DNA of 64,000 nt from Blastococcus sp. URHD0036 (GTDB taxonomy: Bacteria > Actinomycetota > Actinomycetes > Mycobacteriales > Geodermatophilaceae), in the NCBI RefSeq assembly GCF_000701365.1, contig NZ_JNIK01000011.1, positions 310,001 to 374,000 of the forward strand, written 5' to 3'. Shown in pieces: positions 17,034 to 25,618 of this stretch. The notes below the pieces were generated by a model that was not told the DNA's origin, searched no databases, and saw nothing but the letters and a program-made list of their open reading frames with translations. The position numbers and the translations under genes were made by a program. Position 1 is the first letter of the stretch; the number at the start of each line of letters is the position of its first letter.

Positions 17034-17109
17034 GCCGGAGAGCATGTCCGGTGCCGGTGGTCGGGAGAAGACCTCCGGGCGCACGCCGGGCGACGCGCCG
17101 GGGGCGGGA

Positions 17110-18375
17110 ATGCCGATGAGGTCGTTCGCCTTGCGAAGCTTCGTGCCCTCCCCGACGCTCTCGCGCACCCCCGCGTTCTGGACGGCGACGGGTCTGCTGC
17201 TGCTCGCCCTGGCCGCCTCGGGGGTGCCGACGCCGCTGTACCGCGTCTACTCCGAGCGCTTCGACTTCGGCCCGGGCACGCTGACCGTCGTCTTCGGCAT
17301 CTACGCGTTCGCCCTGCTGGTGGCGCTGCTGGTCGTCGGCGGGCTGTCCGACCACGTCGGCCGCCGCCCCGTCCTCGCGGGCGGGCTGCTGCTCATGGCG
17401 TCGGCGATGGTCGTCTTCCTGGCCGCGGACGGCGTCGGCTGGCTGCTGGCCGCGCGGGTCGTGCAGGGCGTCTCGATGGGTGCGCTCACCGGGACCCTCG
17501 GCGCGCTGCTGCTGGACACCCAGCGGCCGGAGCGACCGCTCGGACCCCTGGTCAACAGCGCCGCCCCGGGGCTCGGGCTGTCCATCGGCGCGGTCGGCGC
17601 GGGGCTGGTCGTCGAGTACGTCGCCGAGCCCACCGACTGGGTGTTCACCGTGCTGGCCGTCGCCCTCGTGCTCGCCGCCGCCACCGTGCTGCTGCTCCCC
17701 GAGACCTCGCCGCGCGCGCCCGGCGCCCTGGCCTCGCTGCGCCCCGCCGTGCGGGTGCCGCGCCCGCAGCGGCCGGCGTTCCTGCTGGCCCTGCCGGTCC
17801 TCGTCGCCGCCTGGGCGCTCGGCGGGCTCTACCTCTCCCTCGGCCCCTCGCTGGCGGCGACGGTCTTCGGCCTCGAGGACCACCTCGTCGGAAGCCTGCT
17901 CGTGCTGGCGATGCAGGGCTCGGCCGCCCTCGGTGCCGTGCTCGGCCGGACCGTGGAGCCGCAGCGGGCGATGGTCGGCGGCGCCTCGGTCTTCGCCGCC
18001 GGGGTGCTCGCCACGATCGCCGCCCTGGTGACCGGGTCGGTCACCGTCCTGTTCGTCTCGGCGGTCGTCTCCGGCCTCGGCTTCGGACTCGCCGTCCTCG
18101 GCGCGATCTCCACCACGACCGCCGGGGTCGCCCCCGCCGACCGCGCCGGACTGCTCTCGGCGTCGTTCGTGGTCGGCTACCTCAGCTTCAGCGTCCCGGC
18201 GATCGTCGCCGGCACCGCCGCGACGTCCGTGGGGCTGGAGACGGTGGCCGAGGTCTACGCCGCCGTCTGCGTCGTCCTGGCCCTGCTCGCCGTCGTGGGC
18301 GTGCGGCGCAACCGGCGCAGCGTCCGGCTCGCCGGCGCCGACGTCGTGGAGCCCGCGCAGCCAGTCGCCGCCTGA
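17110..18375 (+). CDS. MFS transporter
   Basis: 421 residues; ATG codons at 17110 and 17116 are both possible starts. Twelve hydrophobic segments are predicted. The loop after helix 2 reads GGLSDHVGRRPVLAGG, the MFS motif A, and AARVVQGVSMGALTGT matches the helix-4 Arg motif of drug/proton antiporters. A central loop (PETSPRAPGALASLRP) separates the halves. Likely a proton-driven efflux pump of unknown substrate. It converges with the flavodoxin-like gene, whose stop is only 4 bases away, leaving no room for a terminator. Confidence 0.88.
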   Translation: MPMRSFALRSFVPSPTLSRTPAFWTATGLLLLALAASGVPTPLYRVYSERFDFGPGTLTVVFGIYAFALLVALLVVGGLSDHVGRRPVLAGGLLLMASAMVVFLAADGVGWLLAARVVQGVSMGALTGTLGALLLDTQRPERPLGPLVNSAAPGLGLSIGAVGAGLVVEYVAEPTDWVFTVLAVALVLAAATVLLLPETSPRAPGALASLRPAVRVPRPQRPAFLLALPVLVAAWALGGLYLSLGPSLAATVFGLEDHLVGSLLVLAMQGSAALGAVLGRTVEPQRAMVGGASVFAAGVLATIAALVTGSVTVLFVSAVVSGLGFGLAVLGAISTTTAGVAPADRAGLLSASFVVGYLSFSVPAIVAGTAATSVGLETVAEVYAAVCVVLALLAVVGVRRNRRSVRLAGADVVEPAQPVAA

Positions 18376-18379
18376 GCGC

Positions 18380-19000
18380 TCAGCGTCCCGGGTAGGGCGT
18401 GGCCTTCAGCGCCCGCGCCAGGGAGGCGGCGTTCTCCGCCAGCGTCGACGTCGTGGAGGCAACCGCCTCCGGGGTCTCGTCGAGGTCGAGGTAGTCGCGG
18501 CTGCCCATCGCCTCGTCGTTCCAGTACGTCCCGCCCTGCGCCGGGATCGTGAAGCCGATGTCGTTGAGGCCCTGCATGAGGTCGGCGGTGATCTTGTGCG
18601 CGCCGTCCTCGTTCCCGACCACGGCGGTGACGGCGACCTTGCCCGTCACCAGCGGCCGGCCCGAGTCGTCGGTCTCGGACAGCTCGCCGTCCAGCCGCTC
18701 CAGCACCCGCTGGGCGACGCTGCTCATGTGCCCGACCCACGTGGGCGTGGCCACCACGAGGATGTCGGCGGCCATCATCCGCTCGCGGATCGCCGGCCAG
18801 GCGTCGCCCTCGCCCATGTCCACTTCGACGCCCGGCTTCACGTCGTGGTCCACGACGCGGACGACGTCGCCGGTCACGCCGTGCTCCGCCAGCGCGTCGA
18901 GCACCTCGCGGGCCATCTTCTCGCTGCTCGACGGCTTCGGGGACGGCGAGAGGGTGCAGATCAGGGCGAGGGCGGTCAGCGGCGGCGCGGTCTCGGTCAT
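18380..19000 (-). CDS. NAD(P)H-dependent FMN reductase / flavodoxin-like protein
   Basis: 206 residues. The N-terminal LALICTLSPSPKPSSSEKMAREVL is the FMN-phosphate binding loop of the flavodoxin-like reductase fold, ILVVATPTWVGHMSSVAQRVLERL near residue 80 is the second FMN contact, and VTAVVGNEDGAHKITADLMQGL follows. Such enzymes reduce quinones or azo dyes with NAD(P)H in the cytosol. It sits 30 bases downstream of nothing co-directional except the HAD-FBP-cobK series (19031-20903), and may be read through from it. Confidence 0.85.
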   Translation of the reverse strand: MTETAPPLTALALICTLSPSPKPSSSEKMAREVLDALAEHGVTGDVVRVVDHDVKPGVEVDMGEGDAWPAIRERMMAADILVVATPTWVGHMSSVAQRVLERLDGELSETDDSGRPLVTGKVAVTAVVGNEDGAHKITADLMQGLNDIGFTIPAQGGTYWNDEAMGSRDYLDLDETPEAVASTTSTLAENAASLARALKATPYPGR

Positions 19001-19030
19001 GCACTTCCTCGTGCCCGGTCCGGTTGCCCG

Positions 19031-19660
19031 TCACACGTCGGCGAGCAGGCTCCTGACCTCGGCCGGGGTGCCGGCCACGGCCGCCGCACCGGCCGCGCGC
19101 AGCTCGTCCGGCGCCGGTCCCCAGCCCGCACCGATGCACGGCAGCCCGTGCGCCGCGGCACCGAGGACGTCGTGCTCCCGGTCGCCCACCAGCACCGGCC
19201 GCCGCCCCTCGGGATGTGCCGCGAGCGCGGCGGCCACCACCTGCGCCTTGTGCCGGACGGCGCCGTCGAGGGTCGCGCCGTGCACGGAGGCGAAGCAGCC
19301 GGCCAGCCCGGTGTGCTCGAGCACCCGCACGGCGAACGGCTCCGGCTTGCTCGTGGCGACGGCGAGCACCGCGCCCTCCTCGCGCAACTCCGCCAGGAGC
19401 TCGGGCACGCCGTCGTAGACGGTCACGTCGAGGAGGGCGCCCGCGGAGTAGTGCGCGCGGTAGGCGGCGACGGCCCGCGGCACGTCGCCGGCCGGGACGC
19501 CGAGGACCAGCGCGAACCCGTCCTGCAGGGGCGGGCCCACCATGTCGCGCAGCTGCGCCGGGTTCGGCTCCGGGAGGCCGAGGTCCGCCGCGGCCACCCG
19601 CACCGAGGCCCAGATGCCCGGCGTGGAGTCGACGAGGGTGCCGTCCAGGTCGAACAGCAC
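19031..19660 (-). CDS. HAD-superfamily phosphatase (Gph-like)
   Basis: About 209 residues. The HAD motifs are LFDLDGTLVDST at the N-terminus, AVATSKPEPFAVRVL (motif II), and VLVGDREHDVLGAAAHGLPCIG (motifs III-IV), with a helical cap between. It resembles phosphoglycolate or pyrophosphate phosphatases. The start is uncertain. The GTG at 19660 trims the first beta-strand, while a CTG at 19675 overlaps the upstream stop as CTGA and would give a complete NGRLVLFDLDGTL strand. Part of a leftward series cobK-FBP-HAD. Confidence 0.85.
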   Translation of the reverse strand: MLFDLDGTLVDSTPGIWASVRVAAADLGLPEPNPAQLRDMVGPPLQDGFALVLGVPAGDVPRAVAAYRAHYSAGALLDVTVYDGVPELLAELREEGAVLAVATSKPEPFAVRVLEHTGLAGCFASVHGATLDGAVRHKAQVVAAALAAHPEGRRPVLVGDREHDVLGAAAHGLPCIGAGWGPAPDELRAAGAAAVAGTPAEVRSLLADV

Positions 19661-19671
19661 CAGCCGCCCGT

Positions 19672-20166
19672 TCAGCGCTGCTGCACCGACTCGAGGAAGC
19701 CGTGCACCCGACGGCGCAGCTCCGCCGTCCGCTCGGCCACGACCTCGTCCGGGTCGCGCTCCCGCAGCCACTGCGGGATCTCCGTGCGCACCCGCTGGGC
19801 GCAGCCCAGGTCGGCGCAGATGTAGGTGCCGACGGTGTTGCCGTTGCGGCCGGCCTCACCGACCCGGCGGGCGGTGAACAGCGAGATCGCATCGCCGGGC
19901 TGGGCGGTCTGGCAGAGCAGGCACATGGCCGCCGTCCGGCCGGACATCTTCGTGTCCGCGGCGCGCAGCGAGATGCCCACCGGCCGGCCCTCGCCGGGGA
20001 CGACGAGGTAGCCGCGCAGCGGTGCCTTCGCGTCGCGCCAGCCGAGCAGCTCGAGGTCCGCCCACGGCAGCTGGTCGAGGTCGCGGGGCAGGGTGACCGC
20101 GTTGGCCTCGCCCTTGGAGCAGTTGACGAACGACCGCCGGATCTGGGGCTCGGTCAGGGGTTCCAC
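19672..20166 (-). CDS. FBP-type (EF-G-binding/treble-clef zinc finger) protein
   Basis: 164 residues from a GTG lying inside the 3' end of cobK (13-base overlap). The C-terminal half resembles the treble-clef zinc-finger domain of FusB/FusC-like elongation-factor-G binding proteins: MCLLCQTAQPGD near residue 83 and TYICADLGCAQRVR near 110 supply two Cys pairs. In staphylococci such proteins rescue ribosomes from fusidic acid; the actinobacterial branch is uncharacterised. LSLFTARRVGEAGRNGNTVGT-like sequence between the Cys pairs is family-typical. Confidence 0.75.
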   Translation of the reverse strand: MEPLTEPQIRRSFVNCSKGEANAVTLPRDLDQLPWADLELLGWRDAKAPLRGYLVVPGEGRPVGISLRAADTKMSGRTAAMCLLCQTAQPGDAISLFTARRVGEAGRNGNTVGTYICADLGCAQRVRTEIPQWLRERDPDEVVAERTAELRRRVHGFLESVQQR

Positions 20167-20903
20167 GTCTGTCGATTCTCCGCCAGCCAGTCCAGCGCTT
20201 TCTCGACGGTCGGGGCCACCGGGACGCCGGCCGGCAGGGGTGGTCGCCGGACCAGCACCACCGGCACGCCGAGCGCCCGGGCCGCGGTGAGCTTGGCCGC
20301 CGTCATCGCGCCGCCGCTGTCCTTGGTGACCAGCACGTCGACCGCGTGCTCGCGCATGATCGCCGTCTCCTCCTCGACGGTGAACGGGCCGCGGGCGAGG
20401 ACGACGGTGGTGCGGGCCGGCACCGGCACCTCCGGCGGGTCGACCGAGCGCACCAGCACCGCGCCGGTCAGCCCGGCGAACGCGGCGAGCCCCTGCCGGC
20501 CGGTGGTGAGGAAGACCGAGCGCCGGCCGGCCACCGCGGCCGCCGCCTCGTCCAGGTCGGACACCCAGCTCCAGTCGTCGCCGGGCCCCGCCGTCCAGCC
20601 GGGGCGCTGCAGCCGCAGCAGCGGAGTGCCCGTGGCCGCGCAGGCCGCCGCGGCGTTGCCCGTCATCCCGGCCGCGAACGGGTGGGTGGCGTCGACGACG
20701 ACGTCGACCTCGGCCAGCGCCTCCGCCAGCCCCTCGACGCCGCCGAATCCGCCGACCCGCACCCGGCCCGGCGGCAGCACCGGGTCGGCGACCCGCCCGG
20801 CCAGCGAGCTCAGGACGTCGACGCCGGACTCGACCAGCGCGGTGGCCAGCCGCCGCGCCTCGCCGGTGCCGCCGAGGACCAGCACGCGGCCGGGCCCTGT
20901 CAT
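20154..20903 (-). CDS. cobK: Precorrin-6A reductase CobK
   Basis: 249 residues with ATG. The N-terminus VLVLGGTGEARRLATALVESG is the nucleotide-binding motif of CobK/CbiJ; FGGVEGLAEALAEVDVVVDATHPFAAGMTGNAAAA (two runs) and VTKDSGGAMTAAKLTAARALGVPVVLVRRP follow. It reduces the macrocycle of precorrin-6A with NADPH. It is divergent from cbiD with 97 bases between starts and is translationally coupled to the FBP gene downstream. Confidence 0.92.
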   Translation of the reverse strand: MTGPGRVLVLGGTGEARRLATALVESGVDVLSSLAGRVADPVLPPGRVRVGGFGGVEGLAEALAEVDVVVDATHPFAAGMTGNAAAACAATGTPLLRLQRPGWTAGPGDDWSWVSDLDEAAAAVAGRRSVFLTTGRQGLAAFAGLTGAVLVRSVDPPEVPVPARTTVVLARGPFTVEEETAIMREHAVDVLVTKDSGGAMTAAKLTAARALGVPVVLVRRPPLPAGVPVAPTVEKALDWLAENRQTWNP

Positions 20904-20980
20904 GGTTCGCTCCCGCGGGGCGCTCCGCTCCTCGCTCGTCCCTCGCTGCGATGCTCACGCCCCTGTCCGCTCACGGGCGA

Positions 20981-20999
20981 GGTCCAGGCATGCTGGACC
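20981..20999. promoter_or_regulatory. Inverted repeat abutting the cbiD start
   Basis: GGTCCAG (20981-20987) and CTGGACC (20993-20999) form a perfect 7-base inverted repeat around GCATG. It ends one base before the cbiD GTG and contains CATGCT, a possible -10. It could be an operator or a short hairpin covering the start; no homologous copy is seen at the other cob genes. Confidence 0.35.
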
Positions 21000-21000
21000 C

Positions 21001-22086
21001 GTGAGCAGGGAGGGCAGCGGGCTGCGGCACGGCTGGACGACGGGCGCGTGCGCGACCGCCGCGGCCACCGCCGCCTACACCGCACTGCTCACCGGCGAGT
21101 TCCCCGACCCGGTGCAGATCGACCTGCCGAACGACAAGCACCCCTCGTTCGCGCTGGCCCGCGAGGCGCTGGTGCCCGGCGCCGAGGCGACCGTGGGCAT
21201 CGTCAAGGACGCCGGCGACGACCCCGACGTCACGCACGGCGCCCTGGTCTCCTCGCGGGTCCTGCTCGGCGAGCCGGGCAGCGGGGTGGTGTTCCGCGCC
21301 GGGTCGGGCGTCGGCACGGTCACCAAGCCGGGGCTGCCGCTCGCGGTGGGCGAGCCGGCGATCAACCCGATGCCGCGGCAGTTCATCTCCGAGCACGTGG
21401 CCGCGGTCGCCGCGCGGCACGGCGGCACGGGTGACGTCGTCGTCGAGGTGTCGGTGGCGGACGGCGAGGAGCTGGCCCGCCGCACCTGGAACCCGCGGCT
21501 GGGCATCCTCGGCGGGCTGTCGATCCTCGGCACGACCGGCGTCGTCGTCCCGTACTCGTGCTCGTCGTGGATCGACTCGATCCGGCGCGGCATCGACGTC
21601 GCCCGCGCGGCCGGCCGCACCCACGTCGCCGGCTGCACCGGGTCCACCAGCGAGCGGGTGGCGCAGGAGCTGCACGGCCTGCCCGAGGACGCGCTGCTCG
21701 ACATGGGCGACTTCGCCGGCGCGGTGCTCAAGTACCTGCGCCGGCACCCGGTGCCGCGGCTGACCGTGGCCGGCGGCATCGGGAAGCTGGCCAAGCTCGC
21801 CGAGGGTCATCTGGACCTGCACTCGGCCCGCTCGCAGGTGTCGTTCGAGGCGCTGGCCGGGCTGGTGCGCGACGCGGGGGGCACACCCGGGCTGGTGGCG
21901 GGCGTGCGCGGCGCGAACTCCGCGCTGGACGCGCTCCAGCAGTGCGCGGCCGCGGGGTTCCCGCTGGGCGACCTGGTGGCGGCGGGCGCCCGGGAGACCT
22001 CCCTCGGCGTGCTCCGCGGCGCCCCGGTCGAGGTCGACGTCGTGGTGATCGACCGCGCCGGCACGATCGTCGGCCGCGCCGGCTGA
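21001..22086 (+). CDS. cbiD: Cobalt-precorrin-5B C1-methyltransferase CbiD
   Basis: 361 residues from GTG. LRHGWTTGACATAAATAAY at the N-terminus is the CbiD signature, followed by VGIVKDAGDDPDVTHGA, GEPAINPMPRQFI and GGLSILGTTGVVVPYSC. CbiD methylates C1 in the anaerobic (early cobalt) route, replacing the aerobic enzyme CobF. Here it lies among aerobic-type cob genes, so it probably does the C1 methylation in an otherwise CobG-type pathway. It converges with cobM across a hairpin. Confidence 0.93.
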   Translation: MSREGSGLRHGWTTGACATAAATAAYTALLTGEFPDPVQIDLPNDKHPSFALAREALVPGAEATVGIVKDAGDDPDVTHGALVSSRVLLGEPGSGVVFRAGSGVGTVTKPGLPLAVGEPAINPMPRQFISEHVAAVAARHGGTGDVVVEVSVADGEELARRTWNPRLGILGGLSILGTTGVVVPYSCSSWIDSIRRGIDVARAAGRTHVAGCTGSTSERVAQELHGLPEDALLDMGDFAGAVLKYLRRHPVPRLTVAGGIGKLAKLAEGHLDLHSARSQVSFEALAGLVRDAGGTPGLVAGVRGANSALDALQQCAAAGFPLGDLVAAGARETSLGVLRGAPVEVDVVVIDRAGTIVGRAG

Positions 22087-22087
22087 A

Positions 22088-22128
22088 CGGAGTGTGAGAG
22101 TGCAGCTTTCCTGCGCTGTCGCACTCCG
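22088..22128. terminator. Bidirectional terminator hairpin, cbiD/cobM
   Basis: A stem of GGAGTG with CACTCC and inner GAGTGCAG-type pairing closes around TTTC. It sits between convergent stops of cbiD (22086) and cobM (22131). The same 39-base sequence pattern recurs at 63159-63197 between queA and the fhuF-like gene. Confidence 0.7.
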
Positions 22129-22130
22129 CA

Positions 22131-22871
22131 TCAGCGTGGGCGGGTCGTCGAGTAGAGGTGGCTGTCGCGGAACTGCTCGGCGGTCAGCGCGCGACCCACG
22201 ACCACGATCGCCGTCCGCCTGATCCCGGCGTCGGCGACCTGGGCGGCGATGTCGGCGAGGGTGCCGCGGAGCACCACCTCGTCGTCCCGGCTCGCGTAGG
22301 CGACGACGGCGGCGGGGCAGTCCGCGCCGTAGTGCCCGGCCAGCTCCGGCGCCAGCTCGTCCAGCCGCTGCACGGCCAGATGCAGCACCAGCGTGGCCCC
22401 GGTCGCGGCGTACGCGGCGAGGGTCTCCCCCGGCGGCATCGGCGTCGACCGGGCCGACGTCCGGGTGAGGACGACGGTCTGCGCCACCCCCGGCACGGTC
22501 AGCTCCCGCTTCAGCGCCGCGGCCGCGGCGGCGAACGCCGGGACGCCGGGGACGACGTCGTACGGCACCCCGGCCGCGTCGAGCCGGCGCATCTGCTCGG
22601 CCATGGCGCTGTAGACCGACGGGTCGCCGGAGTGCAGCCGGGCGACGTCGAGACCGGCCTCGTGCGCGGCGACCAGCTCGGCGGTGATCTGGTCGAGGTC
22701 CAGGTCGGCGGTGTCGACCAGCCGGGCGCCGGCCGGCGCGGTGTCGAGCAGCTCGCGCGGCACCAGGGCACCGGCGTAGAGGCAGACCGGCGCCGAGGCG
22801 ATCAGGCGGGCGGCGCGCAGGGTGACGAGGTCGGCGGCGCCCGGGCCGGCGCCGATGAAGTGCACGGTCAC
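22131..22871 (-). CDS. cobM: Precorrin-4 C11-methyltransferase
   Basis: 246 residues from GTG overlapping the cobL stop (GTGA). A tetrapyrrole methylase fold is shown by VHFIGAGPGAADLVTLRAARL at the start (two runs), ARLHSGDPSVYSAMAEQMRRL near residue 92, and VVLTRTSARSTPMP near 147, a segment typical of CobM/CbiF. It adds the methyl at C11 of precorrin-4. It is the distal gene of a def-cobL-cobM series read leftward. Confidence 0.95.
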   Translation of the reverse strand: MTVHFIGAGPGAADLVTLRAARLIASAPVCLYAGALVPRELLDTAPAGARLVDTADLDLDQITAELVAAHEAGLDVARLHSGDPSVYSAMAEQMRRLDAAGVPYDVVPGVPAFAAAAAALKRELTVPGVAQTVVLTRTSARSTPMPPGETLAAYAATGATLVLHLAVQRLDELAPELAGHYGADCPAAVVAYASRDDEVVLRGTLADIAAQVADAGIRRTAIVVVGRALTAEQFRDSHLYSTTRPR

Positions 22872-24076
22872 CGCGTCACGCTCCAGATCGTCACCGGCAG
22901 CGCGGGCCGCATCGCGGTGAAACCGCCCACCGGGTCGGCGTGCGACACCTGCAGCCGGGTCAGCCGGCCGCCGACCTCGGTGTGCCAGCGGGCCACCCAC
23001 GCCTCGCTCTCCAGGGTCACCGCGTTGACCACCAGCCGGCCGCCGGGCGGCAGCGCCTCCCAGCACGCGGCGAGCAGCCCGGGCACCGTGACCCCTCCGC
23101 CGACGAAGACGGCGTCCGGGGTGGGGAGCCGGGCGAGGACCTCGGGCGCGGAGCCGTGCACGACCCGCAGGTAGGGCACCCCGAGCCGGCCGGCGTTGCG
23201 GGCGATCCGCGCCGCGCGCTCCTCGTCGTCCTCCACCGCGACCGCACGGCTGGTGGGGTGGGCCCGCATCCACTCGATGCCGATCGACCCCGAGCCGGCG
23301 CCGACGTCCCACAGCAGCTGGCCCGGCACGGCGGCCAGGCGCGACAGCGTGACCGCGCGGACCTCGGACTTGGTCAGCTGGCCGTCGGACTCGTAGGCGT
23401 GGTCGGGCAGGCCCGGCGTGATCGGCAGCGGCATCGTGCCGCGGTCGGCCCGGCACTCGACCGCGGTCACCACGAGCGCCGGCGCCGGCTCCGACCAGCC
23501 GGCCGCCGTGCCGGTGCGCACGCTCTCCTCGGGTCCGCCGAGACCGCCGAGCACCGTGACGACGCTCTGCCCGTACCCGCGGTCGGCCAGCAGCCGGGCC
23601 ACCTGGGCGGGGGTCCCGCCGTCCGAGCCGAGCACCAGCAGCCGGGCGCCGGGGTGCACGTGCGGGTGCAGGAGCTCCACCGGCCGACCGACGAGGGTCA
23701 CCACGCAGGTCTCCTCGACCGCCCAGCCCAGCCGGGCGCAGGCCAGGGAGACCGACGACGGCGCCGGCAGCACGCGGACCCGCCCGGCCCCGAGCAGGCG
23801 GGTGAGCGTGGTGCCGATGCCGGACAGCATCGGGTCGCCGCTGGCCAGGACGACGACGGCCCGCCCGGCGTGCTCCTCGAGCAGCCCGGGCAGGCTCTCG
23901 CTCAGCGGCGACGGCCACGGCACCCGCTCGGCCGCGACCGACTCCGGGACGAGCGCCAGCTGCCGCCGGCTGCCCAGCAGCACCTCGGCCCGCTCCACCT
24001 CGGCGCGCGAGGTGGGGGCCAGGCCGTCCCAGCCGTCGGCGCCGATGCCGACGACGACGACCGGGGTGTCGGTCAC
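22868..24076 (-). CDS. cobL: Precorrin-6Y C5,15-methyltransferase (decarboxylating)
   Basis: 402 residues from GTG overlapping the def stop. The N-terminal CbiE-like methylase spans about 1-205 (VVVGIGADGWDGLAPTSRAE, VVLASGDPMLSGIGTTL). The C-terminal CbiT-like domain has LLWDVGAGSGSIGIEWMRAHP near residue 265 for SAM binding. It methylates C5 and C15 and decarboxylates the C12 acetate. The two domains in one chain match aerobic CobL. Coupled to cobM downstream. Confidence 0.95.
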   Translation of the reverse strand: MTDTPVVVVGIGADGWDGLAPTSRAEVERAEVLLGSRRQLALVPESVAAERVPWPSPLSESLPGLLEEHAGRAVVVLASGDPMLSGIGTTLTRLLGAGRVRVLPAPSSVSLACARLGWAVEETCVVTLVGRPVELLHPHVHPGARLLVLGSDGGTPAQVARLLADRGYGQSVVTVLGGLGGPEESVRTGTAAGWSEPAPALVVTAVECRADRGTMPLPITPGLPDHAYESDGQLTKSEVRAVTLSRLAAVPGQLLWDVGAGSGSIGIEWMRAHPTSRAVAVEDDEERAARIARNAGRLGVPYLRVVHGSAPEVLARLPTPDAVFVGGGVTVPGLLAACWEALPPGGRLVVNAVTLESEAWVARWHTEVGGRLTRLQVSHADPVGGFTAMRPALPVTIWSVTR

Positions 24077-24618
24077 TGCGCTCCCTGGCGGGACTCGGCG
24101 AGCAGCCGCTCGCGCAGCTCCTCCGGCAGCCGGTCGACGTAGACGGTGCCGTCGAGGTGGTCGACCTCGTGCTGCAGACAGCGGGCCGCCATCCCGGTCG
24201 CCTCGATGCTCACCGGGTCGCCGTTCGTGTCGACGCCGTCGACCCGGGCCCGGAACGCCCGCGGCAGCTCCGCGTAGGGCCCGGGCACGGAGAGGCAGCC
24301 CTCCTCGGTGACCTCCTCGGCCGGCTCGTCGTCCACCGGGTCGAGGACCGTCAGCACCGGGTTCACCACGTAGCCGACGACGTCCTCCCCGGCGGCGTCC
24401 GGGCAGTCGATCACGAAGATCCGCGCGTCGACGCCGATCTGGTTGGCGGCCAGGCCCACGCCGTCGGCGGCCTCCATGCTGGCGAACATGTCGAGCACCA
24501 GTCGGCGCAGGTCGCGGCCGAACTCGGTGACCGGCGCGCACGGGCGGTGCAGGACGGGGTTGCTGCCGTACGTGACGATCGGGCGGGCGACGCCGTCGTA
24601 ACGGCCGGGCAGGCGCAT
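24073..24618 (-). CDS. def: Peptide deformylase
   Basis: 181 residues from ATG. All three deformylase motifs are present: GVGLAANQIG at 53-62, EGCLS with metal ligand C108, and QHEVDHLDG with H150, E151 and H154. It removes the formyl group from nascent N-termini at the ribosome using Fe2+ or Zn2+. The stop overlaps cobL by 4 bases, so a housekeeping enzyme leads a B12 operon; a TAGGAT box 7 bases before the ATG suggests a leaderless promoter for the set. Confidence 0.95.
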   Translation of the reverse strand: MRLPGRYDGVARPIVTYGSNPVLHRPCAPVTEFGRDLRRLVLDMFASMEAADGVGLAANQIGVDARIFVIDCPDAAGEDVVGYVVNPVLTVLDPVDDEPAEEVTEEGCLSVPGPYAELPRAFRARVDGVDTNGDPVSIEATGMAARCLQHEVDHLDGTVYVDRLPEELRERLLAESRQGAQ

Positions 24619-24625
24619 GCCCGCG

Positions 24626-24631
24626 ATCCTA
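24626..24631 (-). promoter_or_regulatory. Candidate -10 of def-cobL-cobM
   Basis: On the minus strand TAGGAT is followed by 7 bases and the def ATG, the spacing of leaderless actinobacterial promoters. No Shine-Dalgarno is present. It lies within the 31-base gap to the divergent cobD start. Confidence 0.5.
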
Positions 24632-24649
24632 GGGACGGCGGTTGACACG

Positions 24650-25618
24650 ATGGGCGGCGTGCGCGGCGACCGGGACCTGGCGACGGCGGCCGGGCTGGCG
24701 CTGGGCGCCGCCGCCGACCTGCTGCTGGCCGACCCGCGGCGGCTGCACCCGGTGGCCGGCTTCGGCACCGCGGCGGCCGCGCTGGAGCGGCTGACGTACC
24801 GGGACTCCCGGATGGCCGGCGCCGGATACGCCGCCGTCCTCGTCGGGACGGCGGGCGCGGCGGGGATCGCCCTGGACCGGTCCACCCGCGACCGGCACGT
24901 GATCCGCGCACTGACCACCGCCGCGGTCACCTGGGCCGTACTTGGCGGCACCTCGCTGGGCCGGGCCGCGCGGGGCGTGTACGTCCCACTGGTCGAGGGC
25001 GACCTGGCCGCGGCCCGCGCGCAGCTGCCGTCGCTGGCCGGGCGCGACCCCTCGGGCCTGGACGCCGGCGAACTCGCCCGCGCCACGGTGGAGTCGGTCG
25101 CCGAGAACGCTTGCGACGCCGCGGTGGCCCCGCTGTTCTGGGGTGCGGTGGCCGGACTGCCGGGGCTGGCCGCCTACCGGGCCGTGAACACCCTCGACGC
25201 GATGGTCGGTCACCGGTCGGCGCGGTACGCGCGGTTCGGCTGGGCCGCGGCGCGCGCGGACGACGTCGCCAACTGGCTGCCGGCGCGGCTGACCGCCGCG
25301 CTCACCGTGGCGGTCGCCCCCCTGACCGGTGCGTCGCCGGGCGGTGCATTGCGGACCTGGTGGCGCGACGGCGCGGAGCACCCGAGCCCCAACTCGGGAC
25401 GGTGCGAAGCGTCGCTGGCCGGGGCACTCGGGCTGCGGCTGGGCGGCCGCAACGTCTACGGCAGCCGGGTGGAGGTGCGCCCGGCGCTCGGCGACGGCCG
25501 GCCCCCGCTCGCCGGTGACATCCCCCGGGCCGTGCGGCTGTCGCGGGCGGTGTGGACAGCGGCCGCCGGGGTCGCGGTGCTGTCCCGTCTGCTCCGACCG
25601 GGTAGAAGGAGCACGTGA
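24650..25618 (+). CDS. cobD: Adenosylcobinamide-phosphate synthase CobD/CbiB
   Basis: 322 residues from the ATG at 24650 (GTG at 24659 also possible). This membrane protein has LALGAAADLLLADPRRLHPVAGFG near the start, a CbiB hallmark, ATVESVAENACDAAVAPLFWGAVAG near residue 148, YRAVNTLDAMVGHRSARYARFG and a C-terminal GALGLRLGGRNVYG. It joins aminopropanol phosphate to adenosylcobyric acid. It is divergent from def and shares a 4-base overlap with the kinase-fold gene downstream. Confidence 0.92.
   Translation: MGGVRGDRDLATAAGLALGAAADLLLADPRRLHPVAGFGTAAAALERLTYRDSRMAGAGYAAVLVGTAGAAGIALDRSTRDRHVIRALTTAAVTWAVLGGTSLGRAARGVYVPLVEGDLAAARAQLPSLAGRDPSGLDAGELARATVESVAENACDAAVAPLFWGAVAGLPGLAAYRAVNTLDAMVGHRSARYARFGWAAARADDVANWLPARLTAALTVAVAPLTGASPGGALRTWWRDGAEHPSPNSGRCEASLAGALGLRLGGRNVYGSRVEVRPALGDGRPPLAGDIPRAVRLSRAVWTAAAGVAVLSRLLRPGRRST

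Noticed and set aside
20904-20980. Possible gene or repeat in the cobK-cbiD gap
   Set aside because: The CGCTCC/CTCGCTCG-rich sequence is low complexity without an open frame or ordered repeat.
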